Source of the DNA: Hyphomicrobiales bacterium
GTDB taxonomy: Bacteria > Pseudomonadota > Alphaproteobacteria > Rhizobiales > OSC116
Reading direction: 5' to 3'
DNA length: 36,480 nt
Assembly: GCA_016744975.1 (NCBI GenBank)
Contig: JADGDI010000002.1
Span: 1 to 36,480 of the forward strand
Part shown: piece by piece, positions 16,947 to 24,911 of the stretch
Numbering within the stretch: position 1 is the stretch's first letter
How the letters are laid out: every line of letters starts with the position of its first letter
Translations under genes and position numbers: made by a program
The notes under the pieces: model-generated
What the model saw: only the letters and a program-made list of their open reading frames with translations
Told to the model about the DNA's origin: nothing
Database searches by the model: none

Positions 16947-18074
16947 ATGAAAGCACTAACCATCGGCGGTGCAACCAATGATTTTATTGCCATTATTGAA
17001 GATGATTTAATCGAACGCATGACCATGCATAATGCTACTTCATCATTTTTATTGTTTGAAGAGGGTAAAAAAGTGGATGCCACCTCTATCGAGGCATTTG
17101 TAGGCGGGGGGGCAACCAATGGTGCTGTGGCTATGGCGCGCTTAGGCTTTGAGGCCAAGGCAATTGTAAAGGTTGGCAATGACCATGCAGGGCATAATGT
17201 GCTTAACGTGTTTAAGGATGAGGGTGTTGATACAAGTTTAGTGATCTGCACGGATGAGGCTGCTACTGGCCGCGCGGTGATGGTATCATCACATGTTAAA
17301 AACCCTACCATATTTGTTTGCCGTGGTGCCAACACGCTGCTGCGCGGCGATGAGGTTAATGAGCAAGATTTTAAAGATATGGATTTAATTTATATCACTG
17401 GTCTTTCAGGCCAGTCTAGTGCGGCATTCCCGCATATTGTATCATTGGCTCATAAATCGGGCGCAAAAGTTGCTGCCAACCCTGGCATTCGACAATTATC
17501 ATCGCGCAGTCAAGATTTTTATAAAAGTTTGGAAATGATTGATATTTTATCTCTAAATGCCACCGAAAGCGCCCAACTTGTTCCGATGATAATTAACAAT
17601 GTCAAAAAGGCCAAATTAGTCGCTATGGATGCGCAAAATAGCCGCAATAACAACCACCAAAGCGACGCCCCAGAGCTGGTGCATGACGGCCTCACATCTG
17701 GCGGTTTTAACATGGGGCTTGGGGACTTTTTTGCCACAATTATAAGTTTGGGCATAGAAACATTTGTGTTAACCAATGGCAAAGAGGGGGCATATATTGC
17801 CAATAAGGACAGTGTTTACTTCTGCAATGCCTTACAAGTGGATGTAAAAGGCACTGCAGGTGCAGGTGATGCGTTTTTTTCTACCTTTGCATCATTATTA
17901 GCCGATGGTGCCACAGTGCAATCTGCCGCCCATGCTGCTACTATTAACTCAGCATCGGTGGTTGCTAAAGTCGATACCCAAGCAGGACTGCTTAAACGCG
18001 ACGTGCTCAAAAGCCAGTTGAAAGACTTTGATCGTTCAAAATGTCAGCTTTTTAAATATAGTAAAATTAAATAA
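16947..18074 (+). CDS. PfkB-family carbohydrate kinase
   Basis: A 375-residue ribokinase-fold kinase. The first PfkB signature is FVGGGATNGAVAMARLG near residues 51-67; the second is GTAGAGDAFFSTF near residue 305, containing the catalytic Asp and anion hole. It is longer than most PfkB proteins (about 310-330), with an insertion around 195-245 that includes an asparagine/histidine-rich NSRNNNHQSD stretch. Next to fba and nagB-II, phosphorylation of fructose-6-P to fructose-1,6-bisphosphate would close the route from GlcN-6-P to triose phosphates. Adenosine-kinase-like or other sugar specificity is equally possible from sequence alone. Confidence 0.82.
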   Translation: MKALTIGGATNDFIAIIEDDLIERMTMHNATSSFLLFEEGKKVDATSIEAFVGGGATNGAVAMARLGFEAKAIVKVGNDHAGHNVLNVFKDEGVDTSLVICTDEAATGRAVMVSSHVKNPTIFVCRGANTLLRGDEVNEQDFKDMDLIYITGLSGQSSAAFPHIVSLAHKSGAKVAANPGIRQLSSRSQDFYKSLEMIDILSLNATESAQLVPMIINNVKKAKLVAMDAQNSRNNNHQSDAPELVHDGLTSGGFNMGLGDFFATIISLGIETFVLTNGKEGAYIANKDSVYFCNALQVDVKGTAGAGDAFFSTFASLLADGATVQSAAHAATINSASVVAKVDTQAGLLKRDVLKSQLKDFDRSKCQLFKYSKIK

Positions 18075-18097
18075 TCGACTGTTTGGTTTATTTGTGT

Positions 18098-18134
18098 ATG
18101 CTTAAATATATACTCATTATATTTTTTTAAGCAT
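18098..18134. repeat. Inverted repeat overlapping the 5' end of the LuxR-hydrolase gene
   Basis: ATGCTTAAA (18098-18106) and TTTAAGCAT (18126-18134) form a 9-bp dyad with a 19-nt spacer ending 3 bp before the ATG. The right arm is preceded by a T-run. No ribosome site is visible between it and the start. It may end the PfkB transcript, serve as an operator, or fold over the start codon to limit translation. Confidence 0.5.
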
Positions 18135-18137
18135 TTT

Positions 18138-19658
18138 ATGACCAAAATTGATAATAAAAAAGAACAATTTGATATTGAAGAAGTAATTGGCTGGCTTGGC
18201 GATGAATCGTTAGATGAATTTCAATATTCTTTTAACTCTGCTAACGAATTTGTACAGCTAGACTGTGCTACAATTGCTGAAAATGGACAATTTACTAAGA
18301 TTAATGGAGATATTGACCCATTTTTAGAATTACGCCAAGGTGCTGCATTACAGAATTTGTTCAGCCAGAATCTATCAATCTTACGATATAAAGACGGCCT
18401 AATCATTTCTCGACAATCTAAGGCCATTGACGCTATGAAGACGCGCAAGTTAATTCATGTCGGTAAGTACATCATTCGTGCTGCAATTGATAGCTTGCAA
18501 TTACTGGACAAAATCACTGATGCTGAATTTAGTTTGGTGGTTGATCTGATTTCTGGCTTATCAACAAAGGAGTCTGCGACAAAGAGCGGCGCTTCTTACC
18601 ATACAAGACGCAATCAAGTGAAGTCTATATTAGAAAAAACGGGGGTTAAAAGCCAAACCGAATTGGTTCGTAATGTCACGGCTATGATTTATGCTCAAAT
18701 TCAAACGATTGAGCAAGAACCAGAGAATAGTCAAAATGAAGCCAGTGACTTTTCAGATTATCTAAATGGTGTATTTGGTTTAGATTACAGGTTTCATAAC
18801 ATTAAAAACTTTGATGGCAGCAATTTACGGGTGATTGATATAGGGCCAGTTTCTGGACGACCCGTGATATATTGCCATGGACTAATAACCATTGTTGGTT
18901 TTTTTGATCTAGATTGGATGTATGACAATAATATTCGCATTCTAATCCCTTTAAGGGCGGGATGCTTTCAAAAACTTGACGACATTCTCAGCAGTGAAGA
19001 ATATTTACAAAAATCTATTTTGGAAATCCAACGATTGGTTGCAATTTGGGGGCTTGAAAAACCTACCATACTGGCTTCTACTTCTGGCTGTGCCTCTGCT
19101 GTAGGTTATGCGAAAATAGCCAGTTCCAATATTGAAACTTTGATTATAGTATCTGGGGTTTATGTAAAAGGTTCAAACAATCGTTTTTTAAACAAATTTA
19201 GAAAAATTTTTCTAAATGTGAATATGAAAAATCAATATATTCGAGAAAAAGTTATTAATTTTTATCTTTATAAAATGCGAGATTCTAAAATAACGATTAA
19301 GCTATATGATTTTATTTATAAGGGCTCTGTTTCAGATAGAAAGTTTATTCGCAATGCCTTGTCAAATGCTAATGTTTTTCAATATATGCACAATCAAACC
19401 ACTAATTCTTGGCAATCGGTTATTATGGAAGTCTGTTTAGAGCATTCACATGTTTGGCAAGATTTAAATAAAATTTCATGCTCGACAGTTTTTCTACATG
19501 GCACTGAAAACCCCACGACGAGCCTTGACGCTATTAGGTCTGTTCAACAAAAAATAGCCAATAGTCGATTGCTAATTGCTGAAAACAAAGGCCAGATTGT
19601 GGGGGTTGACTTCACATTGGATGCGGTTTTAAAGTCGGTAAATGGAAAAGCTTCATAG
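18138..19658 (+). CDS. LuxR-type HTH fused to a degenerate alpha/beta-hydrolase domain
   Basis: A 506-residue protein in three parts. Residues 1-120 are a PAS-sized sensory-like region of uncertain fold. Residues 127-185 are a LuxR/NarL-type helix-turn-helix (DAEFSLVVDLISGLSTKESA, then a recognition helix with YHTRRNQVKSIL). Residues 225-500 are an alpha/beta-hydrolase fold with PVIYCHG at 243-249. By hand alignment the nucleophile elbow is A-S-T-S-G (Thr315 where Ser is expected), the acid position in HGTENP is Asn, and the usual terminal Gly-His is Gly-Gln in ENKGQIVG. All three catalytic positions thus appear lost, suggesting a ligand-sensing rather than enzymatic domain. It lies directly upstream of a TbpB-like lipoprotein and Slam. 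DNA binding is inferred from the HTH. Confidence 0.8.
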   Translation: MTKIDNKKEQFDIEEVIGWLGDESLDEFQYSFNSANEFVQLDCATIAENGQFTKINGDIDPFLELRQGAALQNLFSQNLSILRYKDGLIISRQSKAIDAMKTRKLIHVGKYIIRAAIDSLQLLDKITDAEFSLVVDLISGLSTKESATKSGASYHTRRNQVKSILEKTGVKSQTELVRNVTAMIYAQIQTIEQEPENSQNEASDFSDYLNGVFGLDYRFHNIKNFDGSNLRVIDIGPVSGRPVIYCHGLITIVGFFDLDWMYDNNIRILIPLRAGCFQKLDDILSSEEYLQKSILEIQRLVAIWGLEKPTILASTSGCASAVGYAKIASSNIETLIIVSGVYVKGSNNRFLNKFRKIFLNVNMKNQYIREKVINFYLYKMRDSKITIKLYDFIYKGSVSDRKFIRNALSNANVFQYMHNQTTNSWQSVIMEVCLEHSHVWQDLNKISCSTVFLHGTENPTTSLDAIRSVQQKIANSRLLIAENKGQIVGVDFTLDAVLKSVNGKAS

Positions 19659-19668
19659 CTTGTTGATA

Positions 19669-19686
19669 ATGATACGATTGTATCAT
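19669..19686. promoter_or_regulatory. Palindrome 1 upstream of the TbpB-like lipoprotein
   Basis: ATGATAC-GATT-GTATCAT is a perfect 7-bp dyad of 18 bp, 10 bp after the LuxR-hydrolase stop and 60 bp before the lipoprotein ATG. LuxR/NarL-type dimers bind dyads of about this size, so the adjacent regulator is a candidate binder. A short terminator hairpin is the alternative. Confidence 0.5.
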
Positions 19687-19706
19687 GCGGCAACTTCTCT
19701 CGCTTG

Positions 19707-19727
19707 TTATTAACTTTGTGTTAATAA
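19707..19727. promoter_or_regulatory. Palindrome 2 upstream of the TbpB-like lipoprotein
   Basis: TTATTAAC-TTTGT-GTTAATAA is a perfect 8-bp dyad ending 19 bp before the lipoprotein ATG. Its position is where a repressor operator or promoter core would lie. It shares no obvious half-site with palindrome 1, so a second factor, for example an iron regulator, is possible. Confidence 0.5.
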
Positions 19728-19746
19728 ATTTAAGACGGGATATATT

Positions 19747-20637
19747 ATGAAAAAGATTATTAAGACATTACTGATAACAACCAGCTGTTTGGGCCTTGTT
19801 GCATGTACTCAAACAACGAGTACAGTACCAAAAGAAGAGTATAATACTCTAACTTATAATAGTAAGGTAGTCGCAACGAGTAAAGCAAAGGCAAAGATTG
19901 AGCGCGTTGGCAAAAATGCGGTTAATTTAACCTATGAAGGAAAAACTTACAAATTTACTAAAGCAGATTTGAGAGATCCAACGAGAGACGATCGATTTAA
20001 AATCTATATTCAAGATGGTAAAAGAGTTAAGAAGGCCGACTTAAAAAAAGGCGTTAAATATGAACAATTTAATCTTACCCTTGCCACAGGAAACCACATG
20101 AAGCGTGTCACGCAATGGCAAATTGGGCATTATGTAGATGACGTCAAGGGTAAGGTTGATAATTCTGTCTATAAATATGGATTTTTAGCAAATGGCGAAA
20201 CGCCTCAAAAATTGCCAACTAAAGGCACAGCAACCTACGAAGGCGGGTTTGGCTGGGGTAGTTTAAGAACTAAAGTCAAACCTTGGGATAGTGATAGAAA
20301 AGACTTTTGGGGCGATATAAAGCTAGATGTTAATTTTGATAAATCTACCTTATCTGGAAAATTACATGAGCTAAAAACTGAAGATAAAAACAATAATGAA
20401 ATAAAACTAAAAGGTGAAATTGACATTTCTAGTGGTAAAATCACCAAAAATGATTTCGCAGCCGATCTAAAAACCAATGCTACTTTAAATACTGAAATGG
20501 GTTTAACAGAAAGCGCAACAGGCAAGTTAAACGGTGCGTTTTATGGTTATTATGGCAGCGAAATGGCTGGAACCATTGATATGGAAAATAAAGATTATAT
20601 CGGAAAATTTAGTTTTGATGGCAAAGTTCGTGATTAA
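19747..20637 (+). CDS. TbpB-like surface lipoprotein (probable Slam cargo)
   Basis: A 296-residue lipoprotein precursor: basic start, hydrophobic helix, and lipobox LVAC with the acylated Cys20. The mature protein is lysine-rich and beta-rich. The C-terminal half shows the pattern of the TbpB-type lipoprotein barrel: GTATYEGGFGWGS, alternating strands in DIKLDVNFDKSTLSGKL, then GAFYGYYGSEMAGTID close to the C-terminus, the G-x-FYG-x-x-(A/G)-x-E-x-x-G signature. Such proteins sit on the outer-membrane surface and bind host or environmental iron or heme carriers. A Slam translocator follows 95 bp downstream, the usual genetic partner. The ligand is unknown and no TonB receptor is in the window. 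Confidence 0.82.
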   Translation: MKKIIKTLLITTSCLGLVACTQTTSTVPKEEYNTLTYNSKVVATSKAKAKIERVGKNAVNLTYEGKTYKFTKADLRDPTRDDRFKIYIQDGKRVKKADLKKGVKYEQFNLTLATGNHMKRVTQWQIGHYVDDVKGKVDNSVYKYGFLANGETPQKLPTKGTATYEGGFGWGSLRTKVKPWDSDRKDFWGDIKLDVNFDKSTLSGKLHELKTEDKNNNEIKLKGEIDISSGKITKNDFAADLKTNATLNTEMGLTESATGKLNGAFYGYYGSEMAGTIDMENKDYIGKFSFDGKVRD

Positions 20638-20653
20638 ATAGCGTACCAACCTT

Positions 20654-20679
20654 GGTTGGCAGCTTCATAGCCGCCAACC
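20654..20679 (+). terminator. Hairpin between lipoprotein and Slam genes
   Basis: GGTTGGC (20654-20660) pairs with GCCAACC (20673-20679) across a 12-nt loop that can add a GC/GC pair. TAACCTTTT follows. It may lower expression of the translocator relative to its cargo. Confidence 0.5.
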
Positions 20680-20732
20680 TAACCTTTTAGCTCTATGTTA
20701 TAAAATTGAAATTTTTACTTTTTGGTACCTGT

Positions 20733-21962
20733 ATGCGTCAATTTCTCTTATTCTTGTCACTCATTTCATTATTTCTATTTATTTCAACTGCTCATGCTGA
20801 AGATTCTGTGCAAGTTAAAATAGATCAAACCACCAAGCAAGAAACCATTGGTAGATTATTTTCTGCTGTAGAGCTGTCAATTGAGCAAAAACAGTATAAG
20901 AAGGCAATCGAATTATACCATCATATATTAGACCTTGATCCAACATTGGTTCAGATACGGTTTTCTTTGGCGGAAACTTATTTATTGCTTAAAAAATATG
21001 ACCAAGCGCATTATCATTTTAAATTGGTATTGGCTCAGGAAATTCCTGCTCAAATAAGCCAAATAATTCGCAGACATTTAGCGTTTATTAATCGACAGAA
21101 AATTTGGCAATTTAGTTATGGGTTTAATGTCACTCCAGAAAGCAATATCAACCAAGGCTCAAATAATAAAGTCATATTTTTAGGCGGCCTACCTTTTACG
21201 TTAAATGACGATGCATTGGCTCAAAGCGGCGTTAATATAAATGCACATGGTGCTTTGCTTATTTCACCTAAATTAAGTGACAGTCTTTATGGCCATTTTA
21301 AAATATCTGCGTCAGGTAATTTTTTATCGGCCAGTAAGCAATTAAATTATAACCTTGGCAGTGAGCTGGGTTTAACCATTAAACAAAAAAGCGATAAATT
21401 TGGTGCTGGCTTGGCTTATAACGCACAATTTTTTAATCAAAAGCCATATTCTCAAAAACTTGGCATTTGGGCATTATGGGATAAATTGTTAACCGATAAA
21501 CTAACTTGGGAAGGCCATATCTCGGCGAGTAATACCAGTTATAATAATGTTGTAGGCACAGATTATAATTTTAGACTTTACCAATCGATTCAATATGAAC
21601 ATAATGCCCAACTTGGCTTTAATCTCTCGCCAACCATCAGTTATAAAAAGTCACTTAGCCCACTAAATAGTAAACTAGGCTTCGGTTTGACGCTGGGTAG
21701 CCGCCATAGTTTAGCCTATGGTTTTACCATTAACACCAACTTATCAGCAGATTATAGCCAATATTTTGCCCAAAATACATTGTTTAACAAAAAGCGCAAA
21801 GACCTGGATATTGGCATCGGGCTTAAAGTTGCCAATAGCAAATTACGCATTTTTGATTTTGCACCTTATATACAATATCGGTTTCAATTGCGTAAAAGCA
21901 ATATTGAATTGTATAATTACACCAATCACTCAGTCAGCTTTGGCCTTACGGCTCGCTTTTAG
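20733..21962 (+). CDS. Slam (DUF560) surface lipoprotein translocator, type XI secretion
   Basis: Slam proteins move lipoproteins such as TbpB across the outer membrane to the cell surface. With the ATG at 20733 the product has 409 residues: a signal peptide ending STAHA before EDS, a periplasmic TPR region (about 25-120, with QYKKAIELYHHILDLDPT and KKYDQAHYHFKLVL), then a beta-barrel. The barrel opens with the Slam-type FSYGFNVTPESNINQGS and consists of alternating strands ending in a terminal aromatic, SFGLTARF, the expected BAM signal. The in-frame TTG at 20706 is less likely as it would precede the signal peptide with extra residues. It is somewhat shorter than neisserial Slam1. Confidence 0.85.
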   Translation: MRQFLLFLSLISLFLFISTAHAEDSVQVKIDQTTKQETIGRLFSAVELSIEQKQYKKAIELYHHILDLDPTLVQIRFSLAETYLLLKKYDQAHYHFKLVLAQEIPAQISQIIRRHLAFINRQKIWQFSYGFNVTPESNINQGSNNKVIFLGGLPFTLNDDALAQSGVNINAHGALLISPKLSDSLYGHFKISASGNFLSASKQLNYNLGSELGLTIKQKSDKFGAGLAYNAQFFNQKPYSQKLGIWALWDKLLTDKLTWEGHISASNTSYNNVVGTDYNFRLYQSIQYEHNAQLGFNLSPTISYKKSLSPLNSKLGFGLTLGSRHSLAYGFTINTNLSADYSQYFAQNTLFNKKRKDLDIGIGLKVANSKLRIFDFAPYIQYRFQLRKSNIELYNYTNHSVSFGLTARF

Positions 21963-21977
21963 TGATTTGTAAAAACT

Positions 21978-22027
21978 TAAGGGACAGTTCGAATGGCTTT
22001 AAAAAATAATATAATACGAACTGGCCT
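21978..22027. terminator. Bidirectional hairpin between Slam and the chemoreceptor gene
   Basis: CAGTTCG (21985-21991) and CGAACTG (22017-22023) pair, extended by AAGG/CTT outside a 2-nt mismatch. The loop is long and A/T-rich, and the two genes converge here. It probably serves both transcripts. Confidence 0.45.
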
Positions 22028-22037
22028 TAATTCAACA

Positions 22038-24113
22038 TTATGCGGCTTCTTCGGTATTGACTTTGGCGCTTTGTTGTAGGCTGCCGATCACGTCATTCAT
22101 TCGGTCACCCAAATTGCCGATCTGTTCACCGGTTTTATCGGCTTCACTAAGAACCGTAGATGAAATTTCACCAACTGTGCTGGTTTGATCGGACACGGAT
22201 TGTAAAATTTGAGTAAATTCATTGGTGCTTTGCGCCGCTTCTTGCACATTTCGGCTAATTTCAGCAGTGGCTGCACTTTGTTGCTCAATCGCGCGCTGAA
22301 TTTCTCCGGTAATATTACCCATATCATCAACAATATCACCGATTTCACCGATCGAATTAACGGTGTCATTGGTTACCTGCTGAATGGTGGTAATTTGGTT
22401 CGAAATTTCGACCGTTGCATTGGCCGTTTGGTTAGCAAGATTTTTAACCTCAGATGCCACCACAGCAAAGCCTTTGCCAGCATCTCCAGCACGGGCGGCC
22501 TCAATTGTTGCGTTTAAAGCTAGCAAGTTCGTTTGTTCGGCAATGTCTGAAATCAATTTAACCACATCGCCAATTGCAGTAGCGCTAGAAGCCAATGTTT
22601 TAACGGTTTCATTGGTTTGTGTTGATTGTGATACTGCATTTTTGCTAATCACAGTCGAGCGCTCTACTTGTGTTGAAACTTCATTTAGTGAGCAAGATAA
22701 TTCTTCCGAGGCCGATGCAATCATATTAATTTGCGATGAGATATTGGTAGCGTTGGTGTTGGCATTGTCTGTATGATCGGCCAAAATATCAATTACCCCA
22801 TCAAGCCGAGTTGATTCGCTGCTCATATTGGTTGACTGTTTGGATACATTTGAAACCACTGACTGAACCTGATTTTCCAAATCATTGGCAATGGTGTTTA
22901 ATTCTTCTGATCTATCTTTTGACGCTTGAATGCGATTGTTTTCATCCTGTTGCTTCAATTTTGCAACTTCTGCATTATTTCGGTCAAATACCTCCAAAGC
23001 ACGCGCCATATCTCCGACTTCGTCTTTTTGTTCTTTCGCAGGAATGTTGAAGCCTATTTCACCTTCTGCACTTCGTTCCATTAGCGCAACCATCGCCGAT
23101 AGGGGTTTTGAAATAGAGCGGCCAATCACCAAACCAAAGCCAACAATAACAAGTAAAATAATACCAATTCCACCTAATATTAGTATGGTAAGTTGTTCAT
23201 CGCTTTGTAATCTAACTTTTGCAACTTCAGTCAATTTAACATCTGCAGCGACATGTAACTTTTGGAAGTTTGGTTTTAGCATTGCAAATTTTGTTTCAAA
23301 ATCAGCCAATATTTCATCGAGAATAACAGCCTCTTTAGTATAGGCTTTAAATCCTCTAAAATAACCGTCTAAAAACTTTCCAAGTTCTTTACGTTGGGTT
23401 TTTTCTAAACCGCGGCTATAAAAATATCCCTTAGCGTCAGACCTTGCAGCAGCAACACGCCCAATATATTTCTTAGTATGAGTAACCAAATAATAGGCTT
23501 CATAACGCCTCATCCGATTAAGCGCTGCATTAATTTTAGGCAACCGACCAATTTTCAAAACTTTATTTTCAAATATTGTCGCTGCTTCGACAAAACTTTT
23601 ATGCATGCCTTCAGTTTCATTGAAGCCTAATTTTGTTTGTTGCTCAACCAGTCTTGCAAAGGCTTCATCAATGGCCTTGCCATTTTCAACCAAAATGTTA
23701 ATTTCATTATCAACCGCCTCTGCCCCAGGTAGGTTTTTCATCCGCTCAAGTGATTTAATTAGTTTTTGCAGCTTTGCTTTAACCATATCGGCAAAGCCAA
23801 TTTCTTTTTTAACAAAAAATGCTTGGCTAAGATTGGCAAATTCTAAAAACTCTTTATTTAAATTAATGGTTTGAGTACCTAAAAAATTAACCTGCTTTTC
23901 TTGTTCTGCAAATTTTTCTGTTTCGATTTTTTGAAAATATGTCAAACCCGAAATGGCAAACATTGCAATGATTGCAATCACTACAAGGGCATTAATTCGC
24001 GTTGCAATTTTAAAAGATGAAAAAAGCGCAGGTTTAGGCCCTTGCCTCTTTTTTAGAGGCAATTTTAACTTGCTAGCCATATCCATTAACTTTTTAAAAA
24101 ACATATTAGACAT
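22038..24113 (-). CDS. Methyl-accepting chemotaxis protein with long helical sensor domain
   Basis: A 691-residue transmembrane chemoreceptor. TM1 is at about 39-60, a periplasmic region at 61-306 and TM2 at about 308-331, followed by HAMP (331-385) and a coiled-coil signalling domain. The hairpin tip carries the conserved [35 protein letters not shown] region (split here: the E-x-x-N-x-LALNA and AGDAGRGFAVVA-like blocks). The 245-residue periplasmic part is all helical, the size of a helical bimodular (HBM) domain rather than a four-helix bundle. HBM receptors sense small organic acids, but the ligand here is unknown. No che genes are adjacent. Confidence 0.9.
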   Translation of the reverse strand: MSNMFFKKLMDMASKLKLPLKKRQGPKPALFSSFKIATRINALVVIAIIAMFAISGLTYFQKIETEKFAEQEKQVNFLGTQTINLNKEFLEFANLSQAFFVKKEIGFADMVKAKLQKLIKSLERMKNLPGAEAVDNEINILVENGKAIDEAFARLVEQQTKLGFNETEGMHKSFVEAATIFENKVLKIGRLPKINAALNRMRRYEAYYLVTHTKKYIGRVAAARSDAKGYFYSRGLEKTQRKELGKFLDGYFRGFKAYTKEAVILDEILADFETKFAMLKPNFQKLHVAADVKLTEVAKVRLQSDEQLTILILGGIGIILLVIVGFGLVIGRSISKPLSAMVALMERSAEGEIGFNIPAKEQKDEVGDMARALEVFDRNNAEVAKLKQQDENNRIQASKDRSEELNTIANDLENQVQSVVSNVSKQSTNMSSESTRLDGVIDILADHTDNANTNATNISSQINMIASASEELSCSLNEVSTQVERSTVISKNAVSQSTQTNETVKTLASSATAIGDVVKLISDIAEQTNLLALNATIEAARAGDAGKGFAVVASEVKNLANQTANATVEISNQITTIQQVTNDTVNSIGEIGDIVDDMGNITGEIQRAIEQQSAATAEISRNVQEAAQSTNEFTQILQSVSDQTSTVGEISSTVLSEADKTGEQIGNLGDRMNDVIGSLQQSAKVNTEEAA

Positions 24114-24318
24114 TTACAAATCCAAACTAGTGGTTAATTGGTTCTAAAGAATTAGACCTAACTTTGGATCAATAAAGTTAATGATTTGCTACTATTGGAT
24201 AAGAAATTGCCAAAATGGCCTAATTAATAGCCATAAACGTATAATCCACTAAAATATTAGCAAATTAACTCGATTTACTAGAAGATATTCCCATAACAAC
24301 CCAATATTATAGCAATAA

Positions 24319-24864
24319 TTATTTAGGTGCACGTTTGGATAGTATGCGTTGCAAGGTTCTTCTATGCATATTTAGCCGCCTTGCAGTTTCGGAAACGTTA
24401 CGATTGCACAATTCATATACCCGCTGAATATGTTCCCATCGAACACGGTCAGCGCTCATTGGATTGATTGGCGCAACTGCATTTTCACCAGGTAATGCCA
24501 TTAGCGCCGTATAAACCTCATCGGCATCCGCAGGTTTCGCTAAATAATCAATAGCACCAAGCTTTACTGCACTAACTGCCGTTGCCAAATTGCCATAACC
24601 TGTCAGCATAATGGTTTTACTGTCTGGTCTCATTTCCTTCAGCTCGGCAATAACATCCAATCCGTTGCCATCACCTAAGCGCATATCTACTACCGCAAAG
24701 GCTGGTGGGTTTTGCTTTATCATTACTAAGGCTGCTGCAACCGTGTCGGCGCTTTGGGTTTTAAACCCACGTTGCTCCATTGCCCTTGCAAATCGGTTTA
24801 AAAACGGCAAGTCATCATCAACCAATAACAGCGTTTTGTCTTCCAATGTGTCTATATTTCTCAT
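24319..24864 (-). CDS. regA: Redox response regulator RegA (PrrA/ActR)
   Basis: The 181-residue protein has a receiver domain with acidic residues Asp16-18, phosphoacceptor Asp60 (VVDMRLGDGNG), Thr88 and Lys110, a proline linker (APINPMSAD) and a Fis-type HTH at the end. The last 40 residues, ERVYELCNRNVSETARRLNMHRR-like, are the nearly invariant RegA/PrrA/ActR DNA-binding region. RegA controls respiration, carbon and nitrogen fixation and oxidase genes in response to RegB. It lies 47 bp downstream of regB on the same strand. It may also act on the cco operon in this window. Confidence 0.95.
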   Translation of the reverse strand: MRNIDTLEDKTLLLVDDDLPFLNRFARAMEQRGFKTQSADTVAAALVMIKQNPPAFAVVDMRLGDGNGLDVIAELKEMRPDSKTIMLTGYGNLATAVSAVKLGAIDYLAKPADADEVYTALMALPGENAVAPINPMSADRVRWEHIQRVYELCNRNVSETARRLNMHRRTLQRILSKRAPK

Positions 24865-24911
24865 ACTCTTTACCTATCTTTATGCCTTAACGATTTTTAT
24901 ATCGCTTGCAT

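Noticed and set aside
13417-18074. Galactosamine/tagatose (aga) pathway instead of GlcNAc
   Set aside because: The aldolase is of the class IIA FbaA type rather than the shorter KbaY/GatY type, and NagA motifs point to GlcNAc-6-P. It cannot be fully excluded for the kinase.
19669-19686. Palindrome 1 as a RirA iron-responsive box (TGA-N9-TCA)
   Set aside because: The spacing between TGA and TCA is 10, not 9. The arms extend to a perfect 7-bp dyad better suited to another dimeric regulator.
22209-23874. Long open frames on the plus strand opposite the chemoreceptor gene
   Set aside because: They are antisense to a gene with clear MCP motifs, share no recognisable domains and lack good ribosome sites.
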